This document shows, piece by piece, positions 12,895 to 23,411 of a stretch of 64,000 nucleotides of DNA. How positions within the stretch are numbered: the first letter of the stretch is position 1; each line of letters starts with the position of its first letter. The DNA is taken from assembly GCA_039654915.1 (NCBI GenBank), contig CM077595.1:88391501-88455500 (forward strand), written 5' to 3'. Origin of the DNA: Aquilaria yunnanensis. Its lineage: Eukaryota; Streptophyta; Magnoliopsida; Malvales; Thymelaeaceae. Under the pieces are notes generated by a model. The model searched no databases and had not been told where the DNA came from. It saw only the letters and a list, made by a program, of their open reading frames with translations. The translations under genes and the position numbers were made by a program.

Positions 12895-13330
12895 TGATGG
12901 CAGTTAGAGGATGTGTGTTGATTTTACTGACCTAAATAAGGTATGTCCAAAGGATAGTTACCTACTCCCCCGCATTGATGCATTGGTAGATGCCACTTTA
13001 GGGCACGAATTGCTCAACTTCATGGATGCGCACAGCGGATATAACCAAATCTTCATGGACCCCAAATATGTCAAGACAACCTTTGTGACCAATCTTGAAA
13101 CATTCGGATACAAGATGATGTCATTTGGCCTAAGTCTTCGATAGACATAATGGCTATAACATAAAGATGTACATTGATGACATGTTGGTGAATAGTGTAA
13201 AGAAGTCGGACCACATATCTTACCATAAAGAAACCTTCAAGTCACTAAAAAAATTCTAGATAAAGCTGAACCCTAATAAATATGCCTTTGGAGTTTAATA
13301 TGGGAAGTTTTAGGATTCATGGTCACGGAG
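12895..13330 (+). pseudogene. Reverse transcriptase remnant of the first gypsy element
   Basis: 12911-13144 encodes an RT segment with DLNKVCPKDSYLLPRID, then MDAHSGYNQI, then an MSFGL strand. After a stop and an apparent deletion, a YIDDMLV segment (about 13168-13190) carries the RT catalytic YxDD box. The residues normally between FGL and YIDD (the NAGATYQR region) are missing, so this RT is inactive. Confidence 0.85.
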
Positions 13331-13984
13331 AGAACGATGGAAGCAAATCTTGAGAAGGCCTAGGCAATCCGAGAAATAGTGGTCCTTATGAGTTTGAACA
13401 CGCTGCAAAAAACTACTAGAGTGCATGGCAATGCTCGAATGTTTTCTCTTTAACTTCTTAGCATGATGCTTGCCCTTATTCAAGCTCCCTGGAAAGAAGC
13501 TTTTTGGATAGATAGCTGAGCATGATGAGGTGTTTGAAGGAATCAAGTCTCATATACCCCAACTCCCAATTTTACGTAAACCGAGTCCTACAAAACCACT
13601 ATTGTTGCATGTTGCCATCTCTTAAGAAACCAGAGTGGCTGTCCTTATCCGAGAAAAATAGAAAGTCCAGCTTTCGGTATATTTTATCAGTATGGTCTTC
13701 TAAAGAGTGGGAACAGGGTATCCAGTGGTGGGAAAGACTACCCTAATGATAGTGATGTCAACCCGTAAACTTAAAGCATATTTCTAAGCACACCAAATCT
13801 TTATCGAGATAGACCTTCCTTTAGGTTGGTGCTAAACAAGCCCTAGTTGTCCAGGAAAATGACGAGATAGAGTATAGAACTCTTGGAGTACGACATTGAG
13901 TACATACCCCGTAATGCCATCAAATCCGAAGTCCTCACAGACTTCATATGTATTGGGAACCCGATCAAAGACGTATAAAGATAA

Positions 13985-14065
13985 AGAGATTGGATGGCCT
14001 ATGTTAACGATTCTGCAAGTCAGACAGGTTCAAGAGTAGGGATAGTCATTGGTGTTATCGGACGA
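13985..14065 (+). pseudogene. RNase H fragment of the first gypsy element
   Basis: The short stretch WMAYVNDSASQTGSRVGIVI resembles the first strand of a retroelement RNase H (usually VDGAS). Here Asp is replaced by Asn in VND. The rest of the domain is not recognisable. Confidence 0.55.
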
Positions 14066-14084
14066 TGAACATATTGGTTAGCCG

Positions 14085-14330
14085 ACTGAAAAGGCAACAT
14101 ACTAAACAATTTATGGAACATAGATTGCCTTAGAAGATATTTTGAGTAAGGTTCACCAAAAAGGCAATGTATTTAAGAACTCATGGAACATTATTTGCCT
14201 TATTTGAGTAAGATTTGAAAAAAATTAATTGTCATCATGGTTCACTGACCAAAAAAGCCATGTGATGAAGAATCGTGAAACTTAGGTTGCCTTATGAATT
14301 AGTTTGAACAAACATGTAGAAAAAAGCTGA
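14085..14330. repeat. Three degenerate tandem units of about 80 bp
   Basis: Units start with AAAAGGCAA-like sequence at about 14088, 14158 and 14252. Each contains a TGGAACAT (or TGAAACTT) block followed by TTGCCTTA and a TGAGTAAG or TTAGTTTG block. They sit where integrase would be expected in a Tat-like element. Confidence 0.6.
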
Positions 14331-14639
14331 TAAAAATGTAAAAAAAAGCATAATATCAAAAGATTGTAAGAAAAATTAAGCCCTCTCCTCTGTGTGACCC
14401 AAATCCCCCATTCTAAATTCTTAGCCTAATAAGCGCTATAAGAGGGCACTGGAGCAAACTCTTCATTGAACAAAGCAGTCTTAAGGGGAACACAAGCTGG
14501 GCATAACTAGCACGAGCACCGTCCACATCTGAAAAAAATAAGAAAGGCCAAGATCGAGCCCAGGGAATAGATGCTGGAGGACATCACATTAGTCACGTCC
14601 CTCACACCATTCGTGTATTTATTGGCCACAAAAGCTGTC

Positions 14640-15960
14640 CTCTCAACCTAAAACTTAACACCCGTCTTACAGTCATCCACGACCTTCCTTCTCTCCTCTT
14701 CAACTGATGTCTCCCGAGCTTTCAAGCTTCCCAGCTCTACCCTTCCTAAATGCATTTTTTCCACCGTTTTGCTCAGCTCCTCCCATGCTTGGGTGAGCTC
14801 GCTCCATAAAGTATTGACCTTGGTATTGCATTCAGCCAACTACTAGTTAAAGATTCAAAATGCCACCTCTACTCATTCTCTAGCATCCAACTCCCCTTTA
14901 GAATTGTCTTTTTAGTTTAGTAGAACTCATCCTTACAAATCCCGAAATGAGGTCAGATGCCAATAACCCCCACAAAGTTACCTTTACGAGATCCTAAGAT
15001 GAGTAGAAGATACCTAACAAAGGAAGAAATAAAGGTTTACCTAAATCTCCATGGGACGAGGATGAGGGTTCCACAGGGCCTTCTCATCCTCAGGCAGGAT
15101 AGGCCCATTAAGAATGGTCTCCCCCAAGCTGAGGTCCCTATGCCTAGAGCTGCCTTCAATAACTATCCAATTTGGATAGAAAACCCCTGCCCTAGTGGGG
15201 TTAACACGTGCCTCTTGGTAAGCGAGGTAAACCAAGTTCTGTATAAGGTACGCTGATGAGGGTTGTTCTGAAGAGGAAGTAACTAGATTCGACGGAGGAG
15301 TATTCAAGATGACATCGGGCTTGATAGAAGTAATCCTGGGAACCGTGTAGGCCCGTTTGGTTGTAAGGTCAAACTCAGAAATGATCACTAGGGATCGAGA
15401 AAACAACTTGCTTCTTGATGGTCTGGGGGAAATATCACTAAGGGCATTAGCCCGAGGTGCCTAGGGCTCCCCAGCACATTCACGCTCTTTTCTTCTTTAT
15501 CTTTCTACTTCAGTAGCCCAAGCCTACTGCCTCTACTACAAAACGGTTGTTGTCGGCACCCACTCTTCGTCAATAATCACCATATCCCTAAGAATTCGGT
15601 CTTAGGCATTCACGCACTTGAGGACTAACAGATTCTTCAAGTCTCAACACTCCTCCCTACCCCGTGTAGTGATGGTATGCCTCCAAGCTAGCCACATCGA
15701 GGGGAAATCCCGAGTGTTGGTGCCATGAAGGAAATTAGACTACCCCGGCTCAAAAAGGACGAGGTAACCTATATCATCAGGGCCTCCCATGATGAGTCAT
15801 TCGGACATTTGGCATACAATAGGTGGTTCTTCCAGTGATGCATGGAGAAGAGAGCATTGTTGATGAACTTGCTTTTGGCATGGGCAGTAAAGTAAAGGCC
15901 ACCTTCAATATCTGCCTTGATGGAAAACAAACTCTTAAAATAGCTTTACCGAGCGCTCAA
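14640..15960 (-). pseudogene. Antisense ORF remnant, 'putative gypsy-type transposon' family
   Basis: The minus strand holds several open pieces: a coiled-coil-like piece at 14648-14839 (Glu/Lys-rich), a 121-codon piece at 15041-15406, and around 15780-15950 a piece with GGLYFTAHAK followed by HHWKNHLLY. This resembles the domain described in plants as putative gypsy-type transposon protein. The order N-terminal domain, linker, coiled coil matches the better preserved antisense gene of the second element (23412-25800). Function is unknown. Stops and frameshifts show it is dead. Confidence 0.6.
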
Positions 15961-15981
15961 AGCCCAACTTAGGGGCAAATT

Positions 15982-16260
15982 ATGGGGGAATTCCCTGTTC
16001 TCGAACAAATGGTGATAATAACCCCTCAATTCTCAAAGCGATCTGCTCGAGTGCATGAGAAAAGCAAGCATCCTTGGCCAAGCTTAGAACTGCTCAGGAT
16101 TAGCCAACCTGAGATAGAAAACCAGGACAACCTACACATGGAAGGCTCCCCATGTTTATAAGGAAATCGTACACCCAAGAGGCTATAAATACCCCATGTT
16201 CCCATTGCTAGTGGAGGCCACATCGCTTTTATTGTAAAAACCTTGACCTCGATCCCCGAG
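15982..16260 (+). repeat. 3' LTR of the first gypsy element
   Basis: Preceded by the purine-rich stretch TTAGGGGCAAATTATGGGGG at 15969-15988, a plausible degenerate polypurine tract and LTR start. It aligns with 10220-10480. The TATA box TATAAATA is at 16184-16191. Similarity fades past about 16240. Confidence 0.7.
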
Positions 16261-16989
16261 CCTGACTATTTTAAATCCTTTTGCTGTGACCACAGCTCGA
16301 GGAGGACTTCCTAGAAACTTACTTTCTCCATCCACTCACTTCATTTAAAAGTCAGACATCATTAGAAGCTGTGGTTGTGGCTAACACTCACTTAAAGGTT
16401 CTCATAGAATGGTCGCTCATCTGAGGGTCTCGTCAGGTTGGGTATTCTTGCAATCATTGAGACAACCATACTCGACCATTATGATGTCCTTTCATTCTCC
16501 TTAAATGGCGGATCCAAGCCATATTACCTTAAGCCTATCATGGTTAGCTCGTTAACAATTGCGAAAAAAAGAACTTTCATATCTTGCTCCACCAAGAATA
16601 GCTAGCCCACGAGAGTGGCCAATGTCATGCCATGGATCATGACAGTTTGTGCTAGAACACTAGACTGAAATTTCCCAGCTTATGCAATTCTTGGAAACAT
16701 CAACTCTTATCTTTACAACAAAAAGCAAATAGGGAAACAAAACCACCACCGGTTTGTTTTATAGTGCTAAATGAACAGTTTAAGCATTTTATGCTTGCCT
16801 GGTTCTTTTGACACAATAATTGTTCAAAGGAAAGTGGTGGTATTTGACCGAGGAACAAACGTACAAGTGGAAAATCATTTGTTAATTTGCATTTGCTTCA
16901 CAAGGCTAACGTTTGCTATATGGGTGTCAGCCATAGTGCTCGTAATGTGAGTTTCATGTTTATTGTAGTCCTTCCACGAGTGGAATTAG
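16261..16989. other. Unassigned DNA, possibly U5 of the 3' LTR then flank
   Basis: No match to the 5' LTR is evident here. A short ORF at 16887-17084 has no family features. The first part may be remaining LTR sequence that diverged or was deleted from the 5' copy. Confidence 0.35.
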
Positions 16990-17036
16990 TTCCAAAACTT
17001 CAATCACTTTTCTATTTAAGTTTTAAAATTTTACAG

Positions 17037-18613
17037 GGGAAAGGTAAAAAAAAGTCCTATAACTTTAGCAATGTTTCTAAGTAAGTCTTGATCTTCACGA
17101 CTTTTTGTTTGAGTCCTATATCTTAAAAAATGTGATCTCTATTAGTCTATAGCGGAAAAATTGTTGGAAATCCTATGTGGCAGATAACGAACATTAAAAA
17201 TAAGGGGGGAAAATCAAAATTAGACATCTAACTTTGTAACTTTTCTAATTAAGTCACCGTGTTCTTATTTTTTTCATAACTCACCCCAAAAACATATTCT
17301 TTCTTGGTGCCATTGTCCTTCAAGCACAAACCCGCTACATTTTCTCTTTTCTTTCCTCCTTGAGAGTGAAGAATAAGGAACAATTTTCTTACTTTCCAAT
17401 AAAAAAATACCAAATTTTAAGTGATAACACTAATCATAATCCAAAAATTAAAAACATATAAAGCTTCTGGAAATGAAGAATTCCCAGTAGAAAGCGGAAT
17501 AAAAACCCCCTGCCAAACAATCGTCGAATCATGTTCCAGCGAGAAAGTTAGAGCTGAATGACCTCAATCCCGATCCAGATGTTGATGACTTGATTATACT
17601 ACTGCACAATTTTTAATTAATTAATCTTTCTATTTATCGATATATTCATTAGTTTATAAATCCATTTTTTCATTATCAGCAAAATCATCATCATTATATT
17701 ATTATTGTCAATATAAATATCCTTTTTATAGCATACTTATAGCTCATTTTTGTAAAATTTTGTCATTTATTCTTTCAAGCTTTTATAAAAGCATGAAGAA
17801 TTATTATGAAAAAGATTATATCATCTTATCATGAAATCCATAAAGTACAATGAAATATTACAAAATTGGCTGTGAAATATTAAGTAAAGAGCTATTTAAT
17901 ACACTATTATTAATTAATATTTTTTATTTTTTATTTTGACTTGTACATTAATTGAAATTCTATAATTTAATAAGCTCAAACAATATTTGTAAAATATTTT
18001 TAAAAAAATAGTATTTTTTTCAAATTTTATTTTTTAGTTGGATAACTCATAAATAACTAATTACTTTCAAAAATAAATTTTTCAAATGATTGTTAAGTAC
18101 GTAAAGTGCTAGTTTTTAAATGACTCAAGTGATGTAATATCTTCATTCTCATGGTATATTCCATTGACGTAACAGCGATCAATGAAATCAAAACATAGAA
18201 AATATAATAGTTTATTTAGAAAAAAAAAAGAAGGCAATAAGAAGAAAAAGAATAAATGGTTTATTTTAAACATTTTCTGAAAATTTCAGGCACAAAAGCA
18301 ATAACTCAACCTGTACATTTCAATTAAAGTTACACAGTTCTAGTTTTCTTTTGAATCTAGGGGTGAATTACTAGAAAATAGGGACCTAGTGACTTAATTA
18401 GAAAAGTTAAAAAGTTAGATGACTAACTTTGATATTTATTCATTTTTTTTAATGTGTGTTATCTGCCATATAGGATTTCTATTAAATTTTCCAACTATAG
18501 GACTAACAGAGATCATGTTCTTGAAGATATATGACTTTAATAGAAAATCGTGAAGATATAAGATTTACTTAGAAAAGTTGTAAAAGTTATAGGACTTTTT
18601 TCTTACCTTTCCC
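17037..18613. mobile_element. Mutator-like TIR element (TE1), about 1.58 kb
   Basis: The left end reads GGGGAAAGGTAAAAAAAAGT. The right end, on the minus strand from 18613, reads GGGGAAAGGTAAGAAAAAAG. Arms of about 250 bp remain alignable (blocks TCCTATAACTTT, GGAAATCCTATGTGGCAGAT, TTTTCTAATTAAGTCAC and their inverted partners around 18360-18600). No transposase ORF is present. Possible target duplications AATTTTACA and AATTTTTAT are imperfect (6 of 9). Confidence 0.7.
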
Positions 18614-18660
18614 CAATTTTTATGAGTTATTATTTAAGCCCTAAAACTTTCAAAATGTGA

Positions 18661-19848
18661 AGGGAATGTTAAAAAAAAGTGTTATAACTTTTGTAATTTT
18701 TCTAATTAAGTCCTATATCTTCATGATTTTCCATTTGACTCCTACATCTTTGAAAACATTATCTATGTTAATCCTATAGTCGACGGTGTTGACGGAAATT
18801 TCATATGGCAGATAACAAACATTAAAAATAAGTGGAAAAATATTAGAATTAGGTATCTAACTTCATGAATTTTCTAATTAAGTCATCATGTCCATATTTT
18901 CTCTTAACTCACCCCCTAGAACCATATATATTCCTTTCTACCACCACTGTCCTTCAAGCATAAAACCGCTATATCCAGTCGCCACTCCACTACCACCGGC
19001 CATCTCTACTCACCATCACCGCCCCATCTCACCCTACGATATTATTTCTAGGTATTGCCACCCACAAGCAACACCGTCTTGAGGAAAAAGAGATCACGCA
19101 TCATCCCTCATCATTACTTTCTTCAATCTATTACCATTTGATGACATTGACCGTCATCCACCCCTTTAAAAGATTGCCACCATTACCCAAACAAAACCCA
19201 AGCCTTCGATCACTTTATTGTCGCCGATAAAAGGGAAAGCACTGCTTCTCTTTGAGACGCACCTTTTCCCTGATATTGTAGAAATCAAGTAAGAGTTTTA
19301 AAATGCAGGAAAATGCAGAAAAAGGTGTTTAAAATCAAGCAAGAATTTTAAAACATAGAAATGTGTTTCCATGTTTACATATTTACAAGTGAAATAAATA
19401 TGATAGATTTTGATAAAATTGCTGAAGTTTAATGAACCGAGGAATATGATTGTTTTTGGATTACTAGTGACTTAATATTTTTGGGTGTCAGATGATTTTA
19501 AATTGGTTTTTGATGTATATATGAACTGATTTGATGATTGTAAAATTTAACCTGAAATACAAAGAGTTGTTGGGCACGTGCTAGAGCTAACCAGATAAGG
19601 TGGAGCCATCTTGGGATGTAGAGTTCTTGCTCCAAAAAACTTAATTAGACAAGTTACAAAAGATAGATGACTGATTTTAATGTCTATTATTGGCTACATA
19701 GGATTTCCAACATGGCCATCGGCTATAGGACTAATAGAGATAATGTTTTCAAATATATAAGACTCAAATAGAAAATTGTGATGATATAAGACTTAATTAG
19801 AAAAGCTACAAAATTTATAGGATTTTTTTTTTTTACCTTTCCCCCCAA
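18661..19848. mobile_element. Mutator-like TIR element (TE2), same family as TE1, about 1.19 kb
   Basis: The arms match TE1: the left begins GGGAATGTTAAAAAAAAGTG and the right (minus from about 19847) begins GGGGGGAAAGGTAAAAAAAA. Shared internal blocks are ATATGGCAGATAAC and TTTTCTAATTAAGTCATCA. The flanks AAAATGTGA and AAAATGTGT fit a 9-bp target duplication. The interior (about 18950-19350) is C-rich with an ORF at 18888-19082 of low-complexity Pro/His/Ser composition, possibly a captured fragment. No transposase. Confidence 0.7.
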
Positions 19849-20189
19849 AATGTGTAAACAGTTAGCCATAAACCATTAGTCACTTATTTTCGGTTACTTT
19901 TAGGAGTAACTATTTACACATTTTGCAAATTTTAGGACTCAAATAAAAATTTGTAAAATCTTAGGACTTAAGTAGAAATTTGCAAAAGATTTAGGATTGA
20001 AAGTGGTCTTTCTTCCTCTAACTTGAAAAATATTATTTTTAGAAGTAAGAATTTCTTATAACTTTTTAATTTTTTTTTATAATTTTTACATTTTTTAATT
20101 TAAAAAAAAATAAAGCTAAAAATATATGTTTTTTGTAAAAAATAAAAATAAAAATAATTTTTGAAGATCTTAAAGAATGATTAAAAGTT

Positions 20190-20475
20190 TCAAAGAACAA
20201 AATATCACTTTTAATCCTAAATCTTTTCCAACTTTTCTATTTAAGTTCAAAATATTTCATGAATTTCTATTTAAGTTCTAAAACTTTGTGAATTTCTATT
20301 TGGGTTCTAAAACTTGTAAAATGTGTAAACAATTAGTTTTAAGGTTAAAACTCAAAACGGGTAACTAACAGTTTAGGTTTAGTGATTTACACATTTTGAA
20401 AGTTTTAGAACTGAAATAGAAACTCACAAATTTTTACGACTTAAATATAAAAATGATCAAAATTTTATGACTGAG
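20190..20475. mobile_element. Small palindromic MITE (copy B)
   Basis: An uninterrupted unit of about 285 bp. The left blocks CTTTTCTATTTAAGTT and AAAATGTGTAAACAATTAG are mirrored by TTTACACATTTTGAAAGTTT and GAAATAGAAACTCAC on the right. Same family as the split copy A. Its flank 20013-20189 is AT-rich with nothing recognised. Confidence 0.6.
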
Positions 20476-20499
20476 TATGTCCCCCAACTCCGTTTGTTT

Positions 20500-21245
20500 C
20501 TTCTAGAATGTTCCTCTCAAGAAACTTGTTGCTCTGATTTTGAAACCCTCATTTGTCTGTTGTTTTGCAGTTTTAATCAGTAAGTATTCGATATGGGCTT
20601 TCAGGGACGTCAACATGGTGCTTGGCCTAAGCTCATCGAGACTTGTTAAAGCTAGCTCTTTGTTTGCGAAGAAAGTTAAAGTTAAAGATTGCAACTGGAA
20701 GGTTTTTTTGTTTATGGGCTTTTGGTTTTTGTGTTTGATCATAAATAACATGTGATGTGGTATATCTATTTTTTATAGGGTGTGGTATACCTTATAGTAA
20801 TGATCTTAAAACCCTAAGCCTACCTTGTTCCAAATTCAAGAATAACACACTCATTTTAATTCTTTTGTGATGTTTATTTACAGGTTACGAATTTAGGCCT
20901 TCATAACCTTTGTAGTATTACTCCACTTCGTAGTATACATAAACGAACAACAATTTGTACTAACATACAATATACAAACAAAAACATGAAACAAAACAGT
21001 TAAATTAAATAAATCAAATAATTGCACAAGGTGAAATTGCTTTGACGTTAATTGAGTAAATTGTATAAATGGTTCACAACCTTTAGTTATTGTTTCCTTT
21101 TAGTCCCTAACTTATTGAATGTTTTTTTTTGTCTTAAACCTATTATAATTGTTTCATTTTAGTCCCTCACTAAATAAAATTTATTAAATTAGAATAATTA
21201 TTTAACATAAACTTTTGAAATTCTAATTTCAATATTCGATAACTG
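20500..21245. other. Intergenic DNA with an unassigned exon-like patch
   Basis: 20540-20755 is open on the plus strand for 71 codons, and a patch at about 20595-20700 has gene-like composition (MVLGLSSSRLVKASSLF followed by KKVKVKDCNWK and a GT). I do not recognise the protein. It could be a captured or truncated exon. 20760-21245 is AT-rich, with a TAGTCCCTAACTTATTG/TTTTAGTCCCTCAC repeat pair typical of small MITEs but no clear ends. Confidence 0.35.
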
Positions 21246-21249
21246 TCTT

Positions 21250-22962
21250 ATAGTTACCTCGAAAGATCTGATAAGGATTGAACTAGAGTGGAAACTCTTC
21301 GTCGATGGAGCCTCAGGCGCCGAACACCAAGGCGCTGGAGTGGTTCTTCGAGGGCCCGAAGGCATGGAAGCCACCAAAGCCATCAAATTCGATTTTGATG
21401 TCACCAATAACGTCGCCGAATATGAAGCCCTCATAGCAGGACTAAAACTGGCCAGAAGAGTCGGTGTAAAAATCCTTAAGGCCCACAGCGACTCGCAACT
21501 AGTAGTCCGGCAAATGAAAGGAGATTACGCTGCAAAGGATCCAACCTTGGCAAAATACCATGACCTCGTCAAGAAGCTCATTAAAGATTTTGACTCGGTA
21601 CAAATAGAAAACGTGCCTCGAAGAGATAACGCTCAAGCCGATACCCTGGCCAAATCCAAAGAACTCACTGAGGTGCTAAAACAACCTAGCACGGAGTTAA
21701 TGTGCATAGCAACCTCGGAAGAAGGATGGAAAGATTCCATCAAAAAATACCTGGCAACTTCGGCACTCCCCGAAGACCCTACCGAGGCCGCAAAGGTGCG
21801 AAAGCGCTCCGGGAGATACTTCTTTATCGGGGATGAACTATACAGACAAGGGCATGCAAGTCCCTTGCAGAGGTGCATAAGTGAAAAGAATGTTAGAACA
21901 GTCCTCGAAGAAGTTCATGAGGGGGCCTATGGTTCCCACATAAGAACAGACGCCCTCGCCGGAATGATACTTCGCCAAGGTTACTTTTGGCCTACCCTAA
22001 GGAAGGATGCAAGACAATTTGTTTGAAAATGTGACAAGTACCAAAGACACGCCAATGTCCAGAGGTTACCCTCGGAGTTAATAACCTCGGCTAATTATCC
22101 CTGTCCCTTTGCAGTATGGGGGATTGACCTTATAGGGCCGTTCCTGACTGCACCTGGAGGAGTGAAGTTCTGCGTGGTCACAATGGATTACGTCACTAAA
22201 TGGGTTGAGGCAGAGCCCCTGGCAACAATTTCGGCGAAAAACATACAAAAATTCGTTTAGAAGAACATCATATGCCGATTCGGCATACCGAGGGTAATAA
22301 TGGCCGACAATGGTACCCAGTTTACTGACAAGGGGTTCTGAGAATTCATGGCTAACCTCAACATAAAGCTACATTTCACCGCGGTAGCTCATCCTCAGAC
22401 CAACGGACAAGTAGAGGTGTCTAACAAAACCATAAAAGATGTCCTGAAAAATAGATTGAGGGAGGCAAAGGGAAAATGGCCAGGGGAACTTTCTAGTGTG
22501 CTATGGAGCTACCGGACAACACCCCGAAGAGCCACAGGTGAGACGCCTTTTTCGCTCATCTTCGGCACAGAGGCCATTATCCCCATCGAGGTAGTCCAAC
22601 CATCGGTCAGGGTACAAGTGTTCAACGAATGAGGGAATGACCTCGGATTGAGAACTAAGCTCGACCTAATTGATGAACACAGAGAAGTGGCCAAGCTTAG
22701 GAGGAAAGCCTTCCAGCAAAGAGTGGCTATGACCGCGAACTTACGCGTTAGGAAAAAAGGAATAAAAAATGAAGACCTCGTTCTCCGAAAGGCTGAGTTT
22801 GAACCCCGAAGACCGTCTCATGGAGTACTTGGATCAAACTGGGAGGGACCTTATCTGGTCCTTGACGAAGTCCGGAAATGAGTCCGTAAGCTCGGCGATC
22901 CTGAAGGTGGAGAACTGAAAAATACCTGGCACTCGGATACCTTGAAGAAGTTCTACACTTAG
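21250..22962 (+). pseudogene. Gypsy pol fragment: RNase H and integrase, one frame with five stops
   Basis: One reading frame runs without frameshift from 21250 to a terminal TAG at 22960-22962. RNase H starts with LFVDGAS (about 21292) and contains NVAEYEALIAGL and HSDSQLV, with metal-binding Asp and Glu residues visible. The integrase zinc region has the His pair but its last Cys is Tyr (KCDKY). The core keeps its three acidic residues in GIDLIGP, MADNGTQF and NGQVEVSN. Internal stops are at 22024 (TGA), 22258 (TAG), 22339 (TGA), 22630 (TGA) and 22879 (TGA). Each can arise by a single C:G to T:A transition. Truncated at its left, so inactive. Confidence 0.9.
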
Positions 22963-23408
22963 AATCTTGTCTGGAAATTGTACAGTTAGAAATTTTTCTA
23001 AGTACAGAAAATTGTCTGGAAGAGTAACTCCACCTAAGAAATCCTGCCGAACAAGATGCAAACAAGTACTTGTGAAAATGGCATATTTCCTCCAAAGTTG
23101 GTTGGGTCATTTTCCCCAAAGGGTGCATCGACCGAACATGGCTGATGAAAATAAGTCAAACATTGACTAAAGGTATTCGCCAAAGTCAGCGTTTTCCCGA
23201 AGATGATCAATAAAAAGAGCAAAAAGTATCTTACCAAGGGTCTCAGACCGAAAATGGTCAAGACAACCCTTGAAGACGAAAATTTTTGCTTGGGGACTTA
23301 GCCAAATTTTAAAAGGAGGAAAAGTGTTATTAAGAATGCCTTATTACATTAAGGAAATTACAAGAAGAAGATTACAAAAAAAAAAAAAAGACAAAGTGAA
23401 GCTCTAGA
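22963..23408. other. Spacer between pol end and the antisense gene
   Basis: No ORF with recognisable features on either strand. It includes an A-rich run near 23378-23391. It separates the sense pol stop (22962) from the antisense gene stop (23412). Confidence 0.5.
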
Positions 23409-23411
23409 CAT

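Larger units (their letters stand above)
10220..16260 (+). mobile_element. Degenerate Ty3/gypsy LTR retrotransposon, Tat-like, with antisense ORF
   Basis: Two direct long terminal repeats (about 10220-10480 and 15982-16260) flank, in order, gag remnants, a protease-to-RT linker, reverse transcriptase, a short RNase H remnant, a repeat block and an antisense ORF remnant. This order, with an extra antisense ORF between pol and the 3' LTR, is known for Tat-lineage Ty3/gypsy elements. No integrase domain could be found between RNase H (about 14065) and the antisense ORF. Every ORF is broken by stops and frameshifts. The outer ends of the LTRs are approximate because the copies have diverged strongly. 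Confidence 0.8.
16990..20012. mobile_element. Small palindromic MITE (copy A) split by two later insertions
   Basis: Three pieces, 16990-17036, 18614-18660 and 19849-20012, join into one unit. It carries CTATTTAAG and AAAACTTTCAAAATGTG blocks, then TAAACAGTTAG, and then their inverted counterparts TTTACACATTTTG and TAAGTAGAAA. This equals the uninterrupted copy B at 20190-20475. The split points coincide with the ends of the two TIR elements described separately. Confidence 0.6.
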
